A stretch of 64,000 nt of DNA from Prostheceraeus crozeri (lineage: Eukaryota > Platyhelminthes > Polycladida > Euryleptidae), in contig CAJQUW010009024.1 of NCBI GenBank assembly GCA_907163375.1, positions 191,001-255,000 of the forward strand. Reading direction: 5' to 3'. A program made the translations under genes and the position numbers. A model generated the notes under the pieces. The model saw only the letters and a program-made list of their open reading frames with translations. It ran no database searches and was not told the DNA's origin. How positions within the stretch are numbered: position 1 is the first letter of the stretch; each line of letters opens with the position of its first letter. Below are positions 20,219 to 29,862 of the stretch, piece by piece.

Positions 20219-23200
20219 TTAAACTTCTACGTCACCTGTAGCAGGAAGGCATCTCCTTCTCTTTGAAGGTGGGGGAAGACCTAAACTATAGTGTCCATAT
20301 GGTAGAGATAGATTTTTATTTAACCAACAGCGCTTATCCTCCCAAAGTGAAAGTCCTCGCTTTCTAAATGATTTTGTAGTGACTACGTGATTTGTTGAAT
20401 TTATAATTGTCATTTCCTCATTTGTATCTTTCTCACTGTAGTACACAGTCCTATAATCATTATGTTGTAATTTTTTAACTGCAGCTCTCTGCACTCCTTT
20501 TGCCCGCTTGATGCTATCACAAGTTGAATCTAGATATTTCATTGAATACATTTTTGGTTTTAGCAAGATCATTTCCTCAAGCAACTTTCCCGCACACTCA
20601 TCCTTAAAACAACCTAATCTGGCTCTGTTTGTTACTGAGTATAGTCGGTGATGACTGTCATAGTTTGAAGAGTCAAATTTTTCACCAAAATATAGCAGTA
20701 CATCCTCCAAGCTGACAGATGGTGAGGTGTACAAACATAGGAAAAAACTATCGGTATCACCTCCACAAAGCCGCGTTCTATTTATCAGTGGACATCTTTT
20801 CAAATCATTGTAGTATAACTGGTACATTTCCAATTTTCTATAGTCAAGTACCGCCTGACCAACATAAATCAATTTATTCAACATTATTGAAGGTTTATAC
20901 ATTTCCATACCAACTAGATCTTCATCAAATATCTTATGCTGTACATAGAGAGGATGATTTGATAATTTTCGACATTGTTCCACGCTGTTTACTAATTTGA
21001 ATTTTCTCCTTCGTCTTACATTTTCCATTGTTTTACCATATAAAGAATTATTTTTCAACTTATAAAATGACTTTTCAAAGTTGGTACTTGATTGAGCTCT
21101 CTTTTGTGAATTCATATCAATGTACGTTCTCAACCATGGCTTTTGTGTGAACTTTATACCGTTGTGAATTTCTGTGATTTTCATACCCATGGATAAATAA
21201 AATTTTAATATTGAATAGTGTACAACATAATTTTCCCTATTGAATTGATGAAGCAAGAGTTTTTTAGTTGAACTGAATTTAGTGTCTGGTCTTATTTTCC
21301 TATGTAAATCCTTCATATAAGTTGAGAACATATTTTGCTCTACGGTCTGCATCTCTGGCGCTAATGGGAAATCGGCAGTGTCATCATGTATGTTTGCAGG
21401 ATATTCTAAGTTCAAATCAAAAATATAGCCAATTTCACCATCATCATCGATAGCTTGTATATTTTCTTCGTTTAGAAAATAGCTTACTTCACTATCACTC
21501 AACCATTTAAAATTTGAATGTGGTAGACTCTTACTGAGCGAAGAACCGTAAAGGTTATTGACATCAATGTAAGATAAGTGACGACTTTCATTTGTATTAT
21601 TTTGTAATTCCGAAATGCGTGCACGTGCTCTGTGAATGTTCGTAAAAGTCATTCCACCCCTTATTCCCCTTTCGAAGAGATTATACATACTTTCGTCTTG
21701 TATGTAGTGTGGAGGATCATTAGATGTCAAATTTAAAGCTGAAGTAAAGCTAAGATGTGGAAGGCTAACGAAATGGACAGGATCTACTTCATCTTCACTT
21801 TGACTTAGTGACCTAAAAACTTCAAAAATATCTGCCAGCAATAACACATCTAATTTGAGATATGCAAGCATGTAATCACCAAAATTGTTACAATTGAAAG
21901 CAAACCACGCATTACTAGCATGCTTATATTCTTCATCTGAACAATGTTCACGAGTGAGATCATTATAAAATTCACATTGTGGTGGCAGACATTTTTCTGT
22001 CAATGTATTTAGACTTTTGAAATAACAGTAGGGAAACACTCCCTTTTGATAAAGAATATCATCTGTTAACAGGGGAAATTCATTTCTTAGTTTTTCTACA
22101 TGTTCATAAACTTGCAATCCTCTTGCTAACTCACTCAATGATGCACTTAAAAATTGATAAGAATCTAAGAATTTTAACTTGAAGTAGATTGTTTTTCCTT
22201 TGTATTCGTTTACAGGGACGCTGGCGGATAGAGTTATATACTTTTCAGCTGTTGCTGCTACTACTTCCAATTTCCATGACTTCTTCTTTCCAATTGCTTT
22301 ATAGCAAACGATATGACTATCATAATTCTTAAAATTATGGAAGAAGATGGGTAGTTCCCGCCTATTTAGTTTTAATCGAAGATTGCATTTACTGCATATT
22401 GTTTGTCTATATCTTCCTGTTAAATGGTCGTGATCTCTTACTTTTATGCAATCATCACTAAATACAGCTTTACATTTATTACAATTTTTTACATTTTTAT
22501 GTTTTTCTTCTTCATCAGAAGAAAGAGACATTGGTTGCCGACTTATTGCACGCTGATTATCATATAAGTTTTGAGCTATATTTTCTAGGTGATCCAAGAA
22601 GTCCATAATACAATTCTCTCCTTTGAAGACATAATATTTGTTTTCAAATCTGGACTGGAGAGCTTTATGCCAAACATGATAAACACCAACTGCTGCCGGT
22701 TTGTGTACTTTATTATCGATGTAGCACTCTATATCTGCATAAACAACTACAGGAGGACTTAATTGATATTCCATGCTACTTGTGCTTACCTCTAGTTGTT
22801 TAGGCATTCTTTCTATTTGTGCCTTTCCACGAACACAAAATTGATAATGTCGCTCCAAAGTTGTCTTATATGTAAACGATTGGGTACATCGATCGCAGAA
22901 ATGTTTATATCTTCTATTTATTTTTCTATATAATCTTGATAGTTTTCTGATTCCACAATAGTGTGCACGTTCATTGTTTATAATTAGTAGTATATTCACA
23001 GTCCGTTTACCAATAAAGTTGCTGCTATATCGAACACCTTTTAGTCCTTTTTCGTAAAGGTGAATGTTGATTTTAATGTCATTATTTTTCTCAAACTTAG
23101 GAATATCTTTAATTGATACGGGTGTAGAGATGTCATTCATATTTAGTTCAGATGTCCATTTACTATATGATTTTATCTCATTCCTAGAATATGATACATC

Positions 23201-24118
23201 ATTGTAATGTAGCATTGATAGAACTGAATACAAGAAACAGTCATTTGCATTTGAATGTACATTAATTACAGCCTTCGAATCTTTCAGACTCTTTGGTAGA
23301 TTAAATACTTCTCCACCAGAAAGTAATGGACTAGTAATAACATTGAATTCTATATTTAGTATTTCATCTATAACCCAATTGCTACCCTTATTTGCAAAAG
23401 CTTCAATATGACTTGAGAGACTATTTAAGTTATCTTGGAACCATGTATCATAGTCATAAATATAGTTTGTGGATGATGAAGTAAAGTGTGCGAGAAACGT
23501 TTCATCTTCCTGAGGATTTGATCGCACATAACGAATTTGTGCTACCAGACGACCACGTAGTTGAAAATTTTCTAGAAGGTTTGTCACTAGGTTCTCTAAT
23601 ATAGATCGCATACTTAATAAAAAGGAAGTTATATCTACTGTGTGTGCTGATGGTGTGATGTCGTATACACGAGCATGACCGTTGAGCGCGCTTTCGCTGA
23701 GACTTACACTTCCATGATTATTTTGAATATTCATCTCACTATTTGTATTATGCATATTCATATGCTGACGGAATTTGCTTATAGAATTATACGTTTTACC
23801 ACAGCGGGAGCAGCATTGCATAAAGATCAAACTATTATTTGAAGCGCTGATTGGTACATGTCTAGACGTTGATTCAGCAGTACTAGATTCGGGTATTTCA
23901 CTATCATTAGCTGAGATACTTCGAGGATTTGAATTTAAATTACAATTACTTGGTTGCTTATCACAGACTAGATTGTGTCGCTTTAGATTATCCTGTCGTT
24001 TCGTTTCATATGGACACTTCCTACACTGATAAGTTTTTCCTAACTTACAAAACTTTTCATGGCGTTGCAAATTACCATTAAGAGTAAACGTTTTTCCACA
24101 TTTAGAACAGACAACCAT
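20219..24118 (-). CDS. polB: Protein-primed family B DNA polymerase with zinc fingers
   Basis: 1299 residues from the ATG at 24118. The earlier in-frame ATG at 24172 lies upstream of the apparent TATA box. N-terminus: C2H2-like fingers (VCSKCGKTFTLNGNLQRH). Then a domain also found as free-standing genes in B, then NANDCFLYSVL with a later RAHYCGI, possibly an OTU/papain-type site, then an endonuclease VII-like HDHLTGRYRQTICSKCN. Exonuclease motifs: VVYADIECY, FHNFKNYDSH, YLKLDVLLLADIF. Polymerase motifs: DVNNLYG, KNNSLYGKTM, GGDTDSFF. Known role: replication of the linear element from a protein primer. The frame is open. Confidence 0.93.
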   Translation of the reverse strand: MVVCSKCGKTFTLNGNLQRHEKFCKLGKTYQCRKCPYETKRQDNLKRHNLVCDKQPSNCNLNSNPRSISANDSEIPESSTAESTSRHVPISASNNSLIFMQCCSRCGKTYNSISKFRQHMNMHNTNSEMNIQNNHGSVSLSESALNGHARVYDITPSAHTVDITSFLLSMRSILENLVTNLLENFQLRGRLVAQIRYVRSNPQEDETFLAHFTSSSTNYIYDYDTWFQDNLNSLSSHIEAFANKGSNWVIDEILNIEFNVITSPLLSGGEVFNLPKSLKDSKAVINVHSNANDCFLYSVLSMLHYNDVSYSRNEIKSYSKWTSELNMNDISTPVSIKDIPKFEKNNDIKINIHLYEKGLKGVRYSSNFIGKRTVNILLIINNERAHYCGIRKLSRLYRKINRRYKHFCDRCTQSFTYKTTLERHYQFCVRGKAQIERMPKQLEVSTSSMEYQLSPPVVVYADIECYIDNKVHKPAAVGVYHVWHKALQSRFENKYYVFKGENCIMDFLDHLENIAQNLYDNQRAISRQPMSLSSDEEEKHKNVKNCNKCKAVFSDDCIKVRDHDHLTGRYRQTICSKCNLRLKLNRRELPIFFHNFKNYDSHIVCYKAIGKKKSWKLEVVAATAEKYITLSASVPVNEYKGKTIYFKLKFLDSYQFLSASLSELARGLQVYEHVEKLRNEFPLLTDDILYQKGVFPYCYFKSLNTLTEKCLPPQCEFYNDLTREHCSDEEYKHASNAWFAFNCNNFGDYMLAYLKLDVLLLADIFEVFRSLSQSEDEVDPVHFVSLPHLSFTSALNLTSNDPPHYIQDESMYNLFERGIRGGMTFTNIHRARARISELQNNTNESRHLSYIDVNNLYGSSLSKSLPHSNFKWLSDSEVSYFLNEENIQAIDDDGEIGYIFDLNLEYPANIHDDTADFPLAPEMQTVEQNMFSTYMKDLHRKIRPDTKFSSTKKLLLHQFNRENYVVHYSILKFYLSMGMKITEIHNGIKFTQKPWLRTYIDMNSQKRAQSSTNFEKSFYKLKNNSLYGKTMENVRRRRKFKLVNSVEQCRKLSNHPLYVQHKIFDEDLVGMEMYKPSIMLNKLIYVGQAVLDYRKLEMYQLYYNDLKRCPLINRTRLCGGDTDSFFLCLYTSPSVSLEDVLLYFGEKFDSSNYDSHHRLYSVTNRARLGCFKDECAGKLLEEMILLKPKMYSMKYLDSTCDSIKRAKGVQRAAVKKLQHNDYRTVYYSEKDTNEEMTIINSTNHVVTTKSFRKRGLSLWEDKRCWLNKNLSLPYGHYSLGLPPPSKRRRCLPATGDVEV

Positions 24119-24148
24119 GTTTATTAAACTGGTGAGGATTATAATTTT

Positions 24149-24208
24149 GCAGACTATATATATTTTTATCATCCTATGACGTCACAACGATTACTAGCCA
24201 ATGACATT
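24149..24208 (-). promoter_or_regulatory. PolB promoter with CRE
   Basis: Read on the minus strand: inverted CCAAT (ATTGG, near 24200-24205), a perfect palindromic CRE/ATF site TGACGTCA (24177-24184) and a TATA-like ATAAAAATATATATAG (about 24152-24169). The PolB ATG at 24118 follows at a normal distance. ATF sites are also classic in adenovirus early promoters. Confidence 0.55.
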
Positions 24209-24297
24209 TGTTCCAATCTACGATGAAATAAGAAGACAGGACTTGTAACAATTTCTTTTTCCATTTAAAGTCAAAACAAAAAGTAAAAGTAAAAAGT

Positions 24298-26221
24298 TTA
24301 CATTTTTTCACACTTAACCCTGTCGCTGTGCGACAGTTTAATATGGTGGCACTGCTCACAGCAGTCGGTCGTGTCCTCCATGTGAGACAGCCTCACTTTT
24401 GTGAATTCCCCATCGCGAAACACTAAGTGCATCAGCGTCTCACGCTCAAACTGTCGACCACCTCTGGCTACAGAGGAGGACAATAGTAGGTTTGACTGTG
24501 TTAAATTTCTAACGGACACAATCAAACCCCTATTCTCCTCCCTGAGCTTAGTTTCTCTCTCCTCAGCCATCTTCAGGCGTTGCTGGTACAGTTTTAACCT
24601 CTCTTCTAGCCGCTCATCATTCTCGAATGTATCGTCTAGGTCGACATTGCATTGTTGTAGTAAAGGAGCAGGAATAGAGACTGGAGCAGGAACAGGGATC
24701 GGAGTAGGAGCAGGAACAGGGATCGGAGTAGGAGCAGGATCAGGGATCGGAGTAGGAGCAGGAACAGGGACTGGAGCAGGAGCAGGATCAGGAAAGGGGA
24801 CCGGAGTAGGAGCAGGAGTTCGGTATTGAAGGATCGGTGTAGGGGGCAGCTGAACGCTGCAAGTTGGCGACGCACGGATTCGGGAGAATGATATCTCTTG
24901 TGATGTGAAATCACACATATCCTGAAATGAGAAGAAATAATTGTTTACTATCTATATGTCCTTATAATGAGGATAGAGCACTACAGTTCTAACAAAATTG
25001 TGAAAATCGTACCTCAGGAGTCAACGGTGAAAAATTGTCCTGAATCGAATTATTTTGAAAATAGATATCACTGTTATAATTTTAGAACAGCATTTATCAA
25101 GAGAAATCATGAGATTTAGTTATTAATTATTAAATTCGGTACTTACAAGGGAATGCCTTGCTTCATCCTCATCAGATGTGGGCGACGAGGTGGTTGATGT
25201 TGAAGAGGACGAGGTGGTCGATGTTGAAGATTCGCTACTCTCGTCTGAATCCTCCCTCTCATCGGATGAGGACTCCCGTATTGTATAGGGACGCTCCTCA
25301 TTATCCTCAACTGAAGTTGTAGTCGCAGGTGTTGAGGCGACGCTATTAACCCTGGTCTTTTTCAGGGATAAGGATCTCATTACCTGAAACGGTAGAAAAA
25401 GATAGAAGAATAATTGAGTAAATGCATTATGTATGATACATTAAGTGGTGAGAGGAACTTATAATAACGACTATAACAGCTGTACTTACGGGACGTGGGC
25501 TACTTGTTTCTTCTACCACACGCATCTTCGGTACCGGTGGCAGAATTTTAAACAGCTGTAAAGAGAAATAACATATTATTTTACATCAAAGGTGATTAAT
25601 TTTTATCAACATGACTTACATTTCTCACTTGAGGTAACTTTTTGACAATCTTTGTCTTTTTCTTCGCTTGAGACCTCGGACACTGAAATGTTTTAAAAAT
25701 TGAATTTACTTCATACATAGCGAAACAAATGTTCTTAACATTATTCATTTTTTATTTTAAATTTAGCATGTGCAGTTATCAGTACTCACCTCTAAATCAC
25801 TGGATGACGAGTCACTGTCCAGGAATTCTCTTGACTTGAATTTTCTTTTTGTGGGGGGTTTTGTTGGGGGTTTTGAGGGTTCTGCGCATTGACTTAGAAC
25901 TCCTTCTGCAGCCCTATCCTCCTTCGCGAACAGTCTAGCCAATTTGTTTCTTTCGGCTTTCGAGGTCAGGTTAACTCCACCCCTGCCATTCTCCTGCGCA
26001 CAGGTAGCATGCCGGATGATAAAGGCTTTGGACTTTTCGTCGTTGGCCATTTTTGTGCTTCGCACGTAGGCTCTGCAGGTGAGGCAGTAGACATAAGTGC
26101 AGCCCTCCTTGAAATTACAATCTTTATGCCCACTCTTGTTGGCATGACGCACCGGTTGTTTACAAGTCTCGCAGTAGTGGAAAATTAATCTTTGACGTGC
26201 AATGCTTGCTTGACGAACCAT
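24298..26221 (-). CDS. Spliced gene: zinc-binding, serine-rich, proline-repeat and coiled-coil protein
   Basis: Five exons with GT-AG junctions, all phase 0: about 26221-25790, 25682-25620, 25555-25490, 25383-25147 and 24921-24298, 473 residues in all. Exon 1 has cysteine pairs (HYCETC, VYCLTC) fit for zinc binding; exon 4 is an acidic serine tract; exon 5 has PVPAPTPIP repeats, a coiled coil (LEERLKLYQQRLKMAEE) and a C-terminal cysteine/histidine cluster. Position and architecture resemble the 47353 gene of element B. The function is unknown; a regulatory or priming role next to PolB would be guesswork. Confidence 0.7.
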
Positions 26222-26222
26222 T

Positions 26223-26954
26223 TCTGTAAGTCATGGAAAACGTTTGTCATTACATTGTCTGTTAGCAAATATGAACTCATTTAAGTAACTATTGTATAAA
26301 TATTGGAAAGTAATTCTACAGTCATTAATTTTCTGACAGAGATATATATTTTTCGAGATAGAAACCGAAAGTCGAAATGTTGAATTTATCTTGAAAAGGG
26401 TTGTTTACATATTAACATGAAATTGAAATCAGCTGATGTATTATTATTTTATTTCGAAATGAAATCATAGAAACGAAACTGTTGTTTTGAAAAAGATAAA
26501 CATTTCTGACTTTGGTTAAACAACTTTTAATTTGTAAATGGTCCACAGACTATCACTTTGAAAACAAAATTAGCATTTGAATTATTTACAAATTTGAAGC
26601 ACACTTTGGAAATGTTTATCTTTATTTAAACACTTCATCATGTAAACTTGTGTGCTTTATAAGTTTTGAAAATGCTATAATTAATTATGAAAATTAATAA
26701 TTCTGTTTAATAATATAACATATAGTGTTCCTAACTTAAGATCCAGCCACATGTTTTTAACTAATTGGTTATAAGAACTTAGTAATATTCCTACTCCCAA
26801 ACTATATAAAGTAGTGAATAGAAGAATGTAGAACTCACTTCAGAAATGCAGTTTTAAATCGAGAAAACGGAGAGACGGAGAACGAGGTCTGCTATGCACA
26901 CAGAATAATTCAAAAATGAGTGAAGAACGGAGCTCTACAACTTCTTTATATATG
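26223..26954 (-). promoter_or_regulatory. Promoter and spliced 5' leader of the 24298-26221 gene
   Basis: On the minus strand a TATA box (CATATATAAAG, about 26943-26954) is followed by a short leader with a good donor (GTGAGT at 26838-26833). A matching acceptor (CTTACAG) sits two bases before the ATG at 26221. That makes a leader intron of about 610 nt. Confidence 0.5.
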
Positions 26955-27295
26955 ATTCTAACAAAGGAACCATGAACAAAGACCGGATGTCATCATAACA
27001 TCACATTGGTATAGAAAAACAAACTGTTGAATTCAAACAAAACTAAACAGCTGATATATTTTAATGATGAAATAGAAAAGTGCCATCAAAGTCTTTGATG
27101 CTAGAGTGGTACATGTAACCGCGAAGTTAAGCCAATTAACATGTGATGAAGATGGATTCCCTGCAGTTCTAAACATTTAAAATTCTACTTAAGTTAAGGA
27201 TTTCATCTAAATTCAAATAATAAAGAAAAAGTCATTAAGTTTTAAGAAGTTAAATCCAGACTGCATCATAAAACGCGCAAAAATCGAAATTTGAA

Positions 27296-27360
27296 TTTCG
27301 CGCCAAATTTCGTAAAATCAAATTTCGCGCCAAATTTTGAAAATCAAATTTTGCACCAAA
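27296..27360. promoter_or_regulatory. Array of E2F consensus sites
   Basis: TTTCGCGCCAAA occurs at 27296-27307 and 27323-27334, each a perfect match to the E2F consensus TTTSSCGC-type site, and a decayed third unit (TTTTGCACCAAA) sits at 27349-27360. The period is 26-27 bp. It lies about 350 bp upstream of the TATA box of the spliced minus-strand gene. Confidence 0.55.
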
Positions 27361-27378
27361 TTTAAATTTAATGGCATC

Positions 27379-27515
27379 TAGGGTTAGGGTTAGGTTTAGG
27401 GTTAGGGTTAGGTTTAGGGTTAGGGTTAGGTTTAGGTTTAGGGTTAGGGTTAGGTTTAGGGTTAGGGTTAGGGTTAGGTTTAGGTTTAGGGTTAGGGTTA
27501 GGGTTAGGGTTAGGG
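27379..27515 (+). repeat. Interstitial telomere-like repeat
   Basis: About 137 bp of mixed TTAGGG and TTTAGGG units, mostly TTAGGG. Open frames on both strands here (repeating R-V and P-N) are translations of this repeat, not genes. Confidence 0.9.
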
Positions 27516-27550
27516 AAGCAAGAAGAGTATCTATGGCACCCGGAACCCAT

Positions 27551-27646
27551 GGGTAAATAATTTTTTGAGTGCGCGAAGCGCACGAGAAAATTTATTTACC
27601 CTATAATCCGAAAAATTTCGAGGGCGCGAAGCGCCCGACAAATTTT
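27551..27646. repeat. Two hairpins with GCGCGAAGCGC cores
   Basis: Hairpin 1 (27551-27601) has near-perfect 24-nt arms from GGGTAAATAA to TTATTTACCC around GTGCGC-GAA-GCGCAC. Hairpin 2 (about 27609-27646) is built the same way around GGGCGC-GAA-GCGCCC. The matching arms with different cores suggest selection or a shared origin. A C9 run follows at about 27651. Confidence 0.6.
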
Positions 27647-27659
27647 GAGGCCCCCCCCC

Positions 27660-28350
27660 GCCGTGTATGAAGTGTATGAAGTGTATGAAGGTCAAAGGTC
27701 AAGATCGAGTCAAAGGTCAAGGTCAAGTTCATGTGGAAGTTTATGCATTATAGTCATTTCGAGTGATCAAACTTTAACTTTGAAAATTTTCAAAAACTTG
27801 AAAACTTAGTTATTTTTGAGAAAAACTTAGAATTTTTCCAGTTGCATACACTTGCATACAACAGGGATTTCTTCATCGAATGGGTACATACCTTATATCA
27901 TTCGAATGCTCTTTTCATGCTGATTCTAATGGTGTATTGTATGACACATGTATGACACCATCCGAAGCAGCTATAGCCCTTTGAAAGATAGATAGAATTT
28001 AGTTGAGAAACTTAGAAATTGAAATCATAAATTTTCTTCCTGCATACACTTGCATACAACAGGGATTTCTTCATCGAATGGGTACATACCTTATATCATT
28101 AGAAAGGTCTTTTCATTCTCTAGCTGATGATGTATTGTATGCAATATGTATGATATCATCCTAAGGTGAAAAAAGCATTCAAAAAACACTGTAAATCTAT
28201 TCAAACTTTCATCCAATTTGACTATCATTTGAATTACACATTAATATTCATTTCAAACTTGTTCTAGTACGTTCGGTGCTGCTTCAAAGTCACAAACAAG
28301 TGATTTGAAATATATATCTTCCAAATATTAAACTTAGAAATACTTAAAGG
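27660..28350. repeat. Short tandem and diverged 200-bp direct repeats inside Polinton A
   Basis: Three GTGTATGAA units and several AGGTCA half-sites (27662-27735) are followed by two diverged copies of a roughly 210-bp unit (about 27800-27990 and 28010-28165) sharing TGCATACACTTGCATACAAC and TTCTTCATCGAATGGGTACA. There is no coding signal. Together with the telomere-like repeat and hairpins this may be a nested non-coding insertion. Confidence 0.6.
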
Positions 28351-28471
28351 TAGCTATTTCAGAGATGAATATATCTATCCCCAGTTCCCATTCAAATCCT
28401 ATTAGAAATTCGATTTGTGAAATTATAAAAACAAGATTGTTCATTTATGTAAGTGTTATTAAAGATAAAAA

Positions 28472-28864
28472 TTACATATTGTCAATATTGGGGAAAGGAA
28501 TCACTCTCTTCAGGTCAACTCGAACACATACTCTTGTCTTTTTGGGGGCACCAGGGCAGCGGCGGGGCGTGGCTGGATCTATTATGCTGAACTCCAGCGC
28601 AGTGGTCAAATCCCTTTCTTCAGGTTCCAAACGCACACATATCTTTTTCGTCCTTGTTTTTCGTGGAGCGTTACGAACGTGACTTCCACCACGTGTCTTT
28701 ATTGTTATAAGAGCTTCCAGCGGTGTTTCGATGAAGCTGCTTAGAACCACGCTTTCATCATCTGATGATTCTGTAATCACGGGTCCTGTTCCCAACACTA
28801 TGGGTTCGCATGGCGATTCCATCTCTTCGACAGGAGAAGCGGGAGGTGTTGTGGTACGTTCCAT
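28472..28864 (-). CDS. Unrecognised acidic/basic small protein, 130 residues
   Basis: Starts at the ATG at 28864 (MERTTTPPASP). The N-terminal half is acidic with ITESSDDESVVLSS; the C-terminal half is basic (RKTRTKKICVRLEP). I do not recognise it. A TATA box 87 bp upstream and a divergent neighbour gene support expression. Confidence 0.55.
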   Translation of the reverse strand: MERTTTPPASPVEEMESPCEPIVLGTGPVITESSDDESVVLSSFIETPLEALITIKTRGGSHVRNAPRKTRTKKICVRLEPEERDLTTALEFSIIDPATPRRCPGAPKKTRVCVRVDLKRVIPFPNIDNM

Positions 28865-28950
28865 TTTTAATGTGATTAGAATAATATAGATAAAATAGCT
28901 ATGGTACTTGAGGATTAGAACCTTTGATAAGAATTGGTACACAACTAGGA

Positions 28951-29027
28951 CTTATATACTTTTCAAACAAAGGAATTCCCAACAGCCAATCAGAGAGGTT
29001 CCGATTTTCCCTAAAGGGATATATAAG
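28951..29027. promoter_or_regulatory. Divergent promoter with two TATA boxes
   Basis: Minus strand: AGTATATAAG (28951-28960) for the 28864 gene. Plus strand: CCAAT (28986-28990) and ATATATAAG (29019-29027) for the 29106 gene. The two units are back to back. Confidence 0.6.
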
Positions 29028-29105
29028 GATGTAATTGTTCCAATTAAGCAAGTTCTAATCCTCGTGACTTGAGTAGACATTAAGAATCTATTACGAATCT
29101 ATTTC

Positions 29106-29399
29106 ATGATGAGTACCCAGAAACAACTGTTCTGTTACCAAAATGAAAGCCAAGTAATTATGGGTGGATCGTTGGATGCGAAGGTTAATTTGTGTTGCGG
29201 ATGCAAAGTGGAACTCTGGAAGACTTTAACAGTGACAGCACTCCAAAGGAGAAAAGGACTGTCGGCGAAGTGCCCTATACACGAGTGTGATCACGACTTC
29301 ACAAACAATGCAACATTCCTCGAATGGGCTGAGGACTTCTTGAAGTTAACGGAGTCCCCCGAGGGACGTGACTTACCTTCTTTCATTTTTTATGGTTAA
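29106..29399 (+). CDS. Unrecognised cysteine-containing small protein, 97 residues
   Basis: Contains LCCGCKVELW and KCPIHECDHDF, enough cysteine and histidine residues for one zinc site. It is the last gene before the right TIR and lies 79 bp behind its TATA box. The family is not recognised. Confidence 0.55.
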   Translation: MMSTQKQLFCYQNESQVIMGGSLDAKVNLCCGCKVELWKTLTVTALQRRKGLSAKCPIHECDHDFTNNATFLEWAEDFLKLTESPEGRDLPSFIFYG

Positions 29400-29508
29400 T
29401 TACACTTACATTGTAAACCTCTTGTTTTCATTTCGCAAATTCTGTAAATGGGATTCTGATTAGTAAATAATACAACATTCATAACATAATTTCTGATCTG
29501 TAAACGCA

Positions 29509-29856
29509 TTATGAAAATAAATAAAATTGTCATCATAGTCACAATGGCCACAATTGTCGCATTTGAGCAAGCAGTCTCAAAACAAACACCTGTTTAAGTA
29601 CCGAAATAGATGTTCGCATCCCTATTCTAATTCACATACTCTAATTCAATTTCGGAACAAGGCGTTCTGAATCATTGAGTATGATCTCAATTCGCCTATC
29701 AATCGGAACGCAGTTCCTATTTACATGTTCCTATCCATGTTCGCATCCATTCGCAATTCGGAACATGTTCATATCCATGTTCGCATTGGCAATTCGGAAC
29801 ACATGTTCCTATCCATGTTCGTATCCACTATCAGTGCGTCCGCAATTCTAACTACT
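29509..29856 (-). repeat. Polinton A right TIR
   Basis: The reverse complement of 9347-9694 with about two mismatches noticed. It ends ...TTCTAACTACT and is followed by the target duplication ATTATC at 29857-29862. Confidence 0.97.
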
Positions 29857-29862
29857 ATTATC

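Larger units (their letters stand above)
9347..29856. mobile_element. Polinton (Maverick) A, full length, young
   Basis: A 20,510-bp element with 348-bp TIRs starting AGTAGTTAGAATTG and a perfect 6-bp target duplication ATTATC (9341-9346 and 29857-29862), both Polinton hallmarks. I saw only about two mismatches between the TIRs, so the insertion is recent. It carries integrase, packaging ATPase, protease, PolB, major capsid and penton-like genes, plus accessory genes. The structural block runs on the plus strand; PolB and the regulatory block run on the minus strand. It is nearly whole, with about two apparent breaks. Confidence 0.96.

Noticed and set aside
24401-24914. Glycine/alanine- and leucine-rich frames around 24401-24914
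   Set aside because: They are other-frame readings of the proline-repeat exon of the spliced minus-strand gene.
27368-27515. CRISPR-like array
   Set aside because: Simple telomere-type repeat without spacers; no CRISPR arrays are seen anywhere in the window.
27368-27583. Open frames of P-N and R-V repeats on both strands
   Set aside because: They are translations of the telomere-like repeat.
27690-27735. AGGTCA half-sites as a nuclear-receptor element
   Set aside because: They lie in a short tandem repeat of GGTCAA words; chance repeat expansion explains them.
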